From assembly GCA_027488495.1 (NCBI GenBank), contig JAIYBO010000237.1, positions 1-7,288 on the forward strand: a stretch of 7,288 bases of DNA. Reading direction: 5' to 3'. The position numbers were made by a program, and so were the translations under genes. The notes below the pieces were generated by a model. That model saw nothing but the letters and a program-made list of their open reading frames with translations. It ran no database searches and had not been told where the DNA came from. Shown here piece after piece: positions 1-6,076 of the stretch. Source of the DNA: Bacteroidota bacterium (GTDB lineage Bacteria > Bacteroidota > Bacteroidia > NS11-12g > UBA955). The stretch's first letter is position 1. Each line of letters begins with the position of its first letter.

Positions 1-1553
1 AATTTGGGCTTTTCTGCCGACCCCAAAACCGCAGCAGCCAACTCGAAGGCAAACGAAGGGTCTAGTGATTTCAAATCAACCAAAAATTCTTTCGGTTCGA
101 TGCTTCCTTTCAATTTCACATCGCTCAAACCCCTGCCCATGATGGAATATTTCTTCAACCACAATTCCATTTCGGCTTCAACGGTTTGTGAAGAAACCCC
201 AACGCCAGTGATCAATACGTGGGCATCTCCAATTCCCGCATCAACGCCACCACCCATCAACGAACCCACATCCCATCCAGACAATTCACCTTCCACATCA
301 TAAGCCATTTTTTCTATGCTCTCACTGAAATCGAACAGAAAATGACCAGCAAAATGACCGGGATTTGCATCCAAATCGCCATCGAAACTCACATCATTGA
401 GAGACCCATTCAACACGCCAATTACATCCACTGCCTCAATGCTGTTCAATTGAGGCACCGAATCCAATTCGTAAACCACATCCTTCACATCGGCCAATGA
501 CAAACGGCCATCATCAAAATTGAGTTGGTATTGAAAATCATCCAAATCGTGCAAATTCTGCACTGCGCCGCTGCCTTTCAATCGGGTTTGATCGGTTAGA
601 GATTCTATCAAAAATGAGGGCACTTCCAATCGCGCCATCGTACCCACCGCATGGGCATTCACAAACGTTGGCAACGACCTACCTTCAAACCAAGGATGGA
701 ACGCCAACAACTCTTCCACCGCCAATGATGATTTACTGATCCTAAAATCAAAAATGACCTTGTGAAAAACATCCGCAAAGTCTTTCATGGAACGATATCT
801 CAACTCAACCTGATCTCCCAACACACTTTTGGGCGTTTTGATGAGCATATTGGAAAACAGCATGTGACGGCCATCCACCAAGGCGTTCAACGACCCATTT
901 ACCACTTCCAAACCACTCCTTTCCTTGAACGAAACATTCCTCAACCTAGCCCCAAACCAAGGTTCACCAATGATCACTGAATCCAATTCCGCATTGATTT
1001 TCGCAAAACTCATGTAGTCAGGATCAAAAAATCGATCCGTGGCTCGTTGGGTTTTGTTGAAATACACAAAGTCGGTTTCGAGCAATTTTGCGTCTGTCAT
1101 CCGAATATCCCATACTTTCCCTGGCGTGATTGTCGTTGATTTTGGTGTAAAGTAATCCACCAAGAAATCAATATTCAGATCGCTTTTCGCGGTGTGATAC
1201 CCCAATTTCAGCAACCCCTTGTACAATTCCACATCGCTCAGAATCACTTCCTTTTTGTTGATATCCACACGAGCCAATTTGGCTTCAAACTTCCGCACTT
1301 CAATGAGCGTATCCTTTTCTAAGTCATAGATCCTCAATCTTTCCAAGTGGATATTTCGCAAAAAGTCAATCTCCACATACCCAATTTCCACTTTGGTTTT
1401 AAGTTCAGACGATAGGTGATTCACCAAACGCTGTACTAAATAATTCTGAACCCAGTGATTGCGCGACAATACAACTGCGGTTCCTGTAAACAACAGAAAC
1501 GACAGCAACATCAGAAGCAAAAACTTCCGTAGTTTTGTGCGCTTATTTTTCAA
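1..1553 (-). CDS. tamB: TamB/AsmA-like translocation and assembly module protein, N-terminal part (gene runs off the left edge)
   Basis: The minus strand is open without a stop from 1553 to the left edge, giving about 517 residues. Residues 1-10 are basic (MKNKRTKLRK) and are followed by one hydrophobic segment, about 11-29, which fits an inner-membrane anchor. Next comes the N-terminal signature of Bacteroidota TamB: NHWVQNYLVQRLVNHLSSEL (32-51), then a stretch with KVEIGYVEIDFLRNIHLERL. The remainder is long, repetitive beta-type sequence with alternating hydrophobic residues, as in AsmA/TamB proteins that form a periplasm-spanning groove for lipid transport or outer-membrane assembly. The family's C-terminal DUF490 domain would lie outside the window. 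TTG at 1553 is chosen because it gives the basic n-region. The first in-frame ATG (1511) falls inside the membrane segment and would remove the positive charges. GTG at 1583 would run into tsaD. Pairing with a divergent tsaD is, from memory, recurrent in this phylum. The family call is firm; the start is less so. Confidence 0.87.
   Translation of the reverse strand, partial: MKNKRTKLRKFLLLMLLSFLLFTGTAVVLSRNHWVQNYLVQRLVNHLSSELKTKVEIGYVEIDFLRNIHLERLRIYDLEKDTLIEVRKFEAKLARVDINKKEVILSDVELYKGLLKLGYHTAKSDLNIDFLVDYFTPKSTTITPGKVWDIRMTDAKLLETDFVYFNKTQRATDRFFDPDYMSFAKINAELDSVIIGEPWFGARLRNVSFKERSGLEVVNGSLNALVDGRHMLFSNMLIKTPKSVLGDQVELRYRSMKDFADVFHKVIFDFRISKSSLAVEELLAFHPWFEGRSLPTFVNAHAVGTMARLEVPSFLIESLTDQTRLKGSGAVQNLHDLDDFQYQLNFDDGRLSLADVKDVVYELDSVPQLNSIEAVDVIGVLNGSLNDVSFDGDLDANPGHFAGHFLFDFSESIEKMAYDVEGELSGWDVGSLMGGGVDAGIGDAHVLITGVGVSSQTVEAEMELWLKKYSIMGRGLSDVKLKGSIEPKEFLVDLKSLDPSFAFELAAAVLGSAEKPK
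1530..1537 (+). promoter_or_regulatory. Candidate Bacteroidota -7 box for tsaD
   Basis: TAGTTTTG matches the Bacteroidota -7 consensus TAnnTTTG exactly. It would place the transcript start near 1541-1544, giving a leader of about 27-30 bases before the tsaD TTG. It lies inside the first codons of the divergent tamB gene. I see no convincing TTTG-type -33 element at the expected distance, and one eight-base match with two free positions arises easily by chance. Confidence 0.3.
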
Positions 1554-1558
1554 TCTCT

Positions 1559-1566
1559 CAAATTTA
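1559..1566 (-). promoter_or_regulatory. Candidate Bacteroidota -7 box for tamB
   Basis: Read on the minus strand, the bases are TAAATTTG, an exact match to TAnnTTTG. The box ends five bases before the tamB TTG at 1553, so transcription would begin almost at the start codon. It sits inside the 17-base divergent gap, in an AT-rich near-palindrome (CAAATTTAAATTTTG, 1559-1573). No clear -33 element is visible. The same spacing recurs before meaB. Confidence 0.35.
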
Positions 1567-1570
1567 AATT

Positions 1571-2602
1571 TTGACGGCCCCACTGAATCCACCAAATACC
1601 AAGCCCTCCATTATTTTGGGCATTGAAAGCAGTTGTGATGATACAGCGGCAGCCATACTGTGCGATGGCAAAATCCTTGCCAACATCACGGCCAGCCAAA
1701 CCGTGCATGAACAATACGGCGGCGTGGTCCCAGAATTGGCTTCCAGGGCCCACCAAAGCAACATCATTCCGGTGATTGAAATGGCCCTCAAAAAAGCCGA
1801 AATCACCTCATCTGACCTCGCAGCCATTGCCGTAACACAAGGCCCTGGACTGATGGGATCTCTGCTCGTTGGCACCAATGTGGCCAAAGGTTTGTGCATC
1901 GCCCACCAATTGCCCATGGTGGGGGTGAATCACTTGGAAGCGCACGTGGCGGCGTTGTTTATCGACAATCCTGTTGAACTGCCCATGCTTTGCTTATTGG
2001 TGAGTGGCGGGCATACCCAAATTATTCTCGTTCGATCCATGCTAGACATGGAAATCGTTGGCACCACACAAGACGATGCAGCAGGCGAGGCATTCGACAA
2101 AGCCGCAAAACTCATGGGACTCGGATATCCGGGCGGACCTATGGTGGATCGTTTGGCCAAAGAAGGCAATCCCGAATCATACTCTTTCCCCGATAGTCAA
2201 ACAGAAGGCTTGAATTTCAGTTTTTCAGGCATCAAAACCTCTTTATTGTATTTCCTTCGCGACCAGCAGAAATTGAACCCCCAATTCATTGAAAACAACA
2301 TCAACCATGTATGTGCATCGTATCAGCGACAAATCATTGTGAGTTTGATGAAGCGAATGAACAAGGCCATTTTACAATACAAACCCGCATCCATCGGCCT
2401 CAGCGGCGGAGTTTCTGCCAACAGCGAATTGCGCAATACTTGGCTAGAATTGGGCAAAAAACACAATGTTCCCGCTTGGATCCCCGCATTTGAATATTGC
2501 ACAGACAATGCTGCGATGGTGGCGATGGCTGGATATCAAAAATATTTACAAGGCAATTTCACCCCTTTGTCTGCCTTGCCTTTCGCCAGAAACAAGCATT
2601 AA
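1571..2602 (+). CDS. tsaD: tRNA N6-adenosine threonylcarbamoyltransferase, TsaD (Kae1/Gcp/YgjD family)
   Basis: TsaD transfers the threonylcarbamoyl group from threonylcarbamoyl-AMP to A37 of ANN-decoding tRNAs, working with TsaB and TsaE (TsaC makes the intermediate) in the cytoplasm. At 343 residues it has normal family length. Seen in order: the ASKHA nucleotide-binding start ILGIESSCDDT (15-25); GGVVPELASRAH (50-61); the metal site HLEAH (H121 and H125); SGGHTQ (145-150); DDAAGEAFDKAAKLMGLGYP (168-187); GGVSAN (279-284); and CTDNAAM, with D312 as the third metal ligand. All key residues are present. The start is TTG at 1571. An in-frame TAA lies at 1565-1567, no ATG or GTG start is available before the conserved core, and the 14 residues before ILGIESS fit the family. 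tamB diverges 17 bases away and meaB follows 83 bases downstream. The gene is essential or nearly so in most bacteria. Confidence 0.97.
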   Translation: MTAPLNPPNTKPSIILGIESSCDDTAAAILCDGKILANITASQTVHEQYGGVVPELASRAHQSNIIPVIEMALKKAEITSSDLAAIAVTQGPGLMGSLLVGTNVAKGLCIAHQLPMVGVNHLEAHVAALFIDNPVELPMLCLLVSGGHTQIILVRSMLDMEIVGTTQDDAAGEAFDKAAKLMGLGYPGGPMVDRLAKEGNPESYSFPDSQTEGLNFSFSGIKTSLLYFLRDQQKLNPQFIENNINHVCASYQRQIIVSLMKRMNKAILQYKPASIGLSGGVSANSELRNTWLELGKKHNVPAWIPAFEYCTDNAAMVAMAGYQKYLQGNFTPLSALPFARNKH

Positions 2603-2646
2603 AATCAATTGTATTCAACGCACCCTCAAGTTCATCGGGTTGAATC

Positions 2647-2671
2647 AGTGGCTCCCACTCCATTTTTATTT
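2647..2671 (+). terminator. Terminator-like hairpin after tsaD
   Basis: AGTGG (2647-2651) and CCACT (2655-2659) form a 5-bp stem with a 3-base loop. It is followed by CCA and then a T-rich run (TTTTTATTT, 2663-2671). Just upstream a second inverted repeat, ATTCAAC (2613-2619) and GTTGAAT (2639-2645), could form a larger, weaker stem. The stem is short and the T run starts three bases after it, so this is a modest intrinsic terminator at best. Its place between the tsaD stop and meaB fits. Confidence 0.42.
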
Positions 2672-2673
2672 AA

Positions 2674-2681
2674 TATCTTCG
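2674..2681 (+). promoter_or_regulatory. Candidate -7 box for meaB
   Basis: TATCTTCG differs from TAnnTTTG at one position. It ends four bases before the meaB ATG at 2686, so the transcript would start at or next to the start codon. It directly follows the terminator-like hairpin, suggesting meaB can be transcribed independently of tsaD. No -33 element at good spacing is evident. Confidence 0.42.
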
Positions 2682-2685
2682 CAGT

Positions 2686-3585
2686 ATGTCGTTCATCCCC
2701 ACCCCAGAACTCATCGCATCCGGTCATGAAAAGGCCATTGCAAGAGCCATCAGCTGGGTGGAAAATCAACATCCAAGCTCATTAGAACTGCTCGAAAATC
2801 TCAGCGGAAACACCCCCGTTATCGGAGTTACCGGCCCACCGGGCGCTGGAAAAAGCAGCTTGGTAAATGCCCTTGTTCTGCACTGGAGTCAATTAAACCT
2901 GCGTACAGCGATTGTGGCGGTAGACCCCAGCAGTCCGTTCAACCTAGGATCTCTTTTGGGCGACCGTTTGAGGATGCCGGGATTGTTTTTGGATCCAAAA
3001 GTATACATTCGCAGCCTTTCAGCCAGGGGATCGCTGGGTGGATTGAGTGCAAGTATCATTGAAGTGTGTGATGTACTCAAACATGCCCAATTTGATCGAA
3101 TCGTGATCGAAACGGTGGGTGTTGGTCAAAGCGAAATCGAAATTGCAGGCATTGCAGATACCACATTGGTTGTTTCCGTGCCCGAAAGTGGCGATGAGGT
3201 ACAAACCCTCAAAAGTGGCATCATGGAAATTGCCGACATTTTTGTGGTAAACAAGTGTGACCGTGAAGGGGCCGATGCCTTTGCCAATCACCTCAAAAAA
3301 CTGGCCCACTATAGAATGGGAGAAGACCAATGGGAGATTCCGGTAATCCAAACCATGGCTACTGATTCTCTCGGCATTCAAGCACTGAGCGATGCCATAG
3401 ATCTCCATCAAAAATTGGGAATATCAACCCACAGAAAAGAACAACTCTTGTCCGAAAAAGCCTACCGCTTGATTCAACGCAATCGCATGAAAAATGTGGG
3501 CATAGAAACACTCAAACAAGAAATTGCCATTGAAATCCAAGCAGGAACATTCAACCTGTATCGCTTCGCCAAAAAGCACTATTGA
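2686..3585 (+). CDS. meaB: Methylmalonyl-CoA mutase-associated GTPase MeaB (ArgK family)
   Basis: MeaB is a G3E-family P-loop GTPase that binds adenosylcobalamin-dependent methylmalonyl-CoA mutase, gates cofactor loading and protects the enzyme from inactivation. This supports propionate/succinyl-CoA interconversion in the cytoplasm. Seen: Walker A GPPGAGKS (50-57); the switch region VDPSSPFNLGSLLGDRLRM (79-97); the family segment RSLSARGSLGG (109-119); ETVGVGQSE (142-150); VPESGDEVQTLKSGIMEIAD (165-184); and the guanine-specificity motif NKCD (189-192), where NKAD is usual. At 299 residues it is slightly short for the family, the difference lying at the C-terminal dimerisation arm. ATG at 2686 begins just ahead of the usual N-terminal helix. 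No purine-rich Shine-Dalgarno sequence is visible. No mutase gene lies in the window, so its partner must be encoded elsewhere. The call is firm; the possibility that it serves another acyl-CoA mutase remains. Confidence 0.95.
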   Translation: MSFIPTPELIASGHEKAIARAISWVENQHPSSLELLENLSGNTPVIGVTGPPGAGKSSLVNALVLHWSQLNLRTAIVAVDPSSPFNLGSLLGDRLRMPGLFLDPKVYIRSLSARGSLGGLSASIIEVCDVLKHAQFDRIVIETVGVGQSEIEIAGIADTTLVVSVPESGDEVQTLKSGIMEIADIFVVNKCDREGADAFANHLKKLAHYRMGEDQWEIPVIQTMATDSLGIQALSDAIDLHQKLGISTHRKEQLLSEKAYRLIQRNRMKNVGIETLKQEIAIEIQAGTFNLYRFAKKHY

Positions 3586-3602
3586 GTTTTTGTGAAATTC
3601 AG

Positions 3603-3621
3603 AGGTTCTATCAATGAACCT
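3603..3621. other. Small hairpin at the convergent gene ends
   Basis: AGGTTC (3603-3608) and GAACCT (3616-3621) form a 6-bp stem with a 7-base loop. The loop contains the stop codon of the minus-strand secreted-protein gene. The 25-base gap between the two stop codons (3586-3610) holds nothing else. Neither strand shows a T tract directly after the stem, so it is not a standard intrinsic terminator. It may help end or stabilise the two converging transcripts. Confidence 0.25.
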
Positions 3622-6037
3622 GCAGAACAGCCGCTGCGCGGCCCGACTTCACCACATACATTCCGGTAGGTAGGCCTTTCACTTCGATAATCACATCGCC
3701 ATTTCCCACAACACCTGCACGAACTACAACACCGGTAGCATTGTACATCTGCCAAACATCGCCCACTCGCAGTACGCCAGCCGCAACCGTTGCTTCCGAA
3801 CGAGCCGGATTGGGATAAATACTCATGTTTGATTGCAACACCCTCACGCCAGCAAATTTGTCTAACAAACTCACTGCACAATTCTTTGAATAGGCCTGCC
3901 ATTTGCTATCATAATCCACCATCGCACGGTTGTTCACAACCGAATTCAATGGCAATGTTTGATACAACTGAACCCGATATTTGGCAAAACCGACGCTACC
4001 GGCTGGATTCATCTCAAAGGCGCTCAAATTGGCTTCCGGATAATCAATCACAAGCACACGGCCTTTTTCAATGCTGTAGGATGCTTTGGTTGGGTAAAAC
4101 GACATCAATTCCAAACGCATCAAGGGCAATTTGGCGTCTAGAGTATCAACCAAAACAGCCCGTTTCACCAACGATGTGCTCACATTTCGGAAATCTACCC
4201 GATACTCCCAAGCCTTGGAACGAAAATCCACAGTATCACCTTCAATGCTTGTTTTTTGTACTTCAACCAATCCACCTCTGCGCGACAAACTCAATGTAGC
4301 TGAGGATTCATTGTCATTCTGATCCACATCCTTCTGCAAAATACCTGTTCCAGTTTTTACTGAAAATTCAAAAGCCTCTGTCTCCTTCGCACCCAAAGGC
4401 ACCTTGGTATCGATTACCACATATTGCTCACCAAAAGCGGGCAGATTAGAGATCGCATAAGTCGCTTCACCCGCCGTGTAATTGTCTGGTTCTGGAGTAC
4501 TAACAAAATGTGTGATTGCCAAGGGGTGCTTCACATGTACGGTGCCGTTTGTAACCGCAGTGCCACCATGATTTACAATTTTCAACAACACTTTGGCATC
4601 GTCACCCGCTTGGGTGGATGCCGGAATCACCATATCCAAACTTACCTGCAAATCATTCAATGCGGGAAGTTGGTACTGCCCCAATTTCACATAACTATAT
4701 ACCCCTTTGCGAATTCTCGCGGTAGTATTCCCCAAACACACCGAGTAAAGATGCTTTCCAGCGATGGTGCTCAACGTGTAATCCCCGGCAGGCAAGGACG
4801 TAGTAAAATGTCCATTCACGTCGGTTACCGCAAACAACACCTCACCAGAAACCTTGTTTTCCAATCGAATCATTTTCGACTTCAAACCCACCTCTGCATC
4901 GTCTTTATTACAGTTCGAATTGATGTCGTAAAACAAATCACCCACCAAATTCCCGGCTTCCGGTTCGATGCGCGAAAAATATTGTATATCTGTATTTAGT
5001 TCCCGGAAATCGCCCCAAATAAATGCCCCATCTCCACGCTGTCCCAAAGTGAAATTCCCAGTAATCCTATTGCCGGTAAACTGAAGAGAATTGCCATCAT
5101 ATACCAACAAAGATGTACCGTTGCCATTTTTAATAAACGTTCCACCAATCAACAAATCGGCACCTGAACCCATCAATGTATTGGGCTCGCTGCTGCTGAA
5201 TGAATCAAAGCCGATGGACGCGCCCCAAGTACCCTGAAACACCGAAATCTTCTTTTTCCCAAGGGCGTCTTTACCCAATGCCGCGATTTTGCCATCAAAC
5301 ACACCCAATTCCAAGATTTCTCCGGCGAAAGGACTTCCTACGCCACCCCATCCGCCATTGGCCGCTGTGTAATAGGCAATGTTCCCAGTTGATGTGCCCG
5401 CGAATGTTTGAAAATCACCACCGATGTACAAACGGTTACCCACCACTGCTAGAGAGCGAATCACACCATCGGTTCCTTGCGTTGTGCCGCTGTTACCCAA
5501 ATAAGACCAAGTACTACCATTGTAAGCGGCGATGTTCTGCACAGGACTTCCATCCACCGTGTTATCGAACAATCCAGCAACAATCAATTTATTGTCGAAT
5601 ACGGTCATGGCAATGATACCATTGTTACGCGTATCCACTACACCCACTTCGGGCACCCATTTCACACCATTCCATTTGTACAAATGACTCACGGGCACAT
5701 CCGCATCGCGCTCTGCATTCACCATGTAGGCCGCTGCATACATGGTATCCCGGTACAAGGCAATTGAATGAAAATTATAATTGCCCTTCACCGTTTTCAC
5801 TGGCGCAGGGGTTGTTAATCCTGTATAATAACTCCAACTCACCCCATTCCATCTGGCCATGGTAAAATCGTTGATTTCAGCCGTACTGGTTTCTTCAAAC
5901 AAGGCCAAATACTCATCGCCTGCAGCAAACGATGCCACAACCCGAGCTGGTAAACCAGAACCCAAAGGCTGCAGCACCTGTGCTTGAGCAGAAATGCACA
6001 AGACAGAAATCATCGCCACTACACAACGAATGCTCAT
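3611..6037 (-). CDS. Secreted multidomain protein with propeller-like repeats, SdrD-B-like domain and T9SS type A sorting domain
   Basis: The protein has 808 residues and is predicted to be exported and attached or released at the cell surface through the type IX system; no specific function is recognised. A Sec signal peptide spans 1-19 (cleavage AQA|Q). Residues 20-358 carry six recurring 'aromatic-x-G-x-W'-like units (near 61, 120, 170, 221, 265 and 311, plus a weak one near 352), with GG-D/T-F turns such as YIGGDF, which suggests a beta-propeller. Residues 362-432 resemble an SdrD-B/carboxypeptidase-regulatory fold with a calcium-type loop, DINSNCNKDDAEVG. About 462-584 looks like a CARDB/DUF11-type domain, and 589-724 like the Bacteroidota DUF7619 conserved-repeat domain. 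The C-terminus (738-808) has SIYPNPA and LPTGMYVVK, typical of type A sorting. The start is ATG 6037. A TTG at 6076 would add 13 residues and give a poor signal peptide. A TATAAATTG element lies six bases before the ATG. Confidence 0.88.
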   Translation of the reverse strand: MSIRCVVAMISVLCISAQAQVLQPLGSGLPARVVASFAAGDEYLALFEETSTAEINDFTMARWNGVSWSYYTGLTTPAPVKTVKGNYNFHSIALYRDTMYAAAYMVNAERDADVPVSHLYKWNGVKWVPEVGVVDTRNNGIIAMTVFDNKLIVAGLFDNTVDGSPVQNIAAYNGSTWSYLGNSGTTQGTDGVIRSLAVVGNRLYIGGDFQTFAGTSTGNIAYYTAANGGWGGVGSPFAGEILELGVFDGKIAALGKDALGKKKISVFQGTWGASIGFDSFSSSEPNTLMGSGADLLIGGTFIKNGNGTSLLVYDGNSLQFTGNRITGNFTLGQRGDGAFIWGDFRELNTDIQYFSRIEPEAGNLVGDLFYDINSNCNKDDAEVGLKSKMIRLENKVSGEVLFAVTDVNGHFTTSLPAGDYTLSTIAGKHLYSVCLGNTTARIRKGVYSYVKLGQYQLPALNDLQVSLDMVIPASTQAGDDAKVLLKIVNHGGTAVTNGTVHVKHPLAITHFVSTPEPDNYTAGEATYAISNLPAFGEQYVVIDTKVPLGAKETEAFEFSVKTGTGILQKDVDQNDNESSATLSLSRRGGLVEVQKTSIEGDTVDFRSKAWEYRVDFRNVSTSLVKRAVLVDTLDAKLPLMRLELMSFYPTKASYSIEKGRVLVIDYPEANLSAFEMNPAGSVGFAKYRVQLYQTLPLNSVVNNRAMVDYDSKWQAYSKNCAVSLLDKFAGVRVLQSNMSIYPNPARSEATVAAGVLRVGDVWQMYNATGVVVRAGVVGNGDVIIEVKGLPTGMYVVKSGRAAAVLQVH

Positions 6038-6076
6038 CTCGTGCAATTTATACCATATGAAACACTTTTTCTTCAA

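Noticed and set aside
4..500. Plus-strand open frames opposite the left-edge minus-strand gene
   Set aside because: The minus strand is continuously open over 1553 bases with TamB-like sequence; the plus-strand frames are shadows without recognisable features.
1509..1511. ATG as the tamB start
   Set aside because: It lies within the predicted membrane segment and would remove the basic N-terminal residues that orient such anchors. TTG at 1553 gives a normal n-region.
1564..1917. A 117-codon minus-strand open frame antisense to the start of tsaD, with a shorter one at 1550-1756
   Set aside because: Both lie wholly opposite the highly conserved tsaD coding region, have no recognisable domain, and their composition is that of a reverse-frame shadow.
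3019..3411. A 130-codon minus-strand open frame antisense to meaB
   Set aside because: It mirrors conserved MeaB codons, has no start context or domain, and conflicts with a confident gene.
3579..3902. A 107-codon minus-strand frame overlapping the end of the secreted-protein gene, considered as a separate small Cys-rich protein
   Set aside because: It overlaps the T9SS sorting domain in another frame. Its Cys/Arg content follows from frame shadowing and it has no own upstream signals.
4424..4999. A 191-codon plus-strand open frame opposite the secreted-protein gene, and similar ones at 3790-4299 and 5200-5616
   Set aside because: The sequences are rich in His, Gln, Arg and Pro with no fold-like pattern, as expected from the reverse complement of a beta-rich coding sequence. 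The minus-strand frame has a signal peptide and domains along its whole length.
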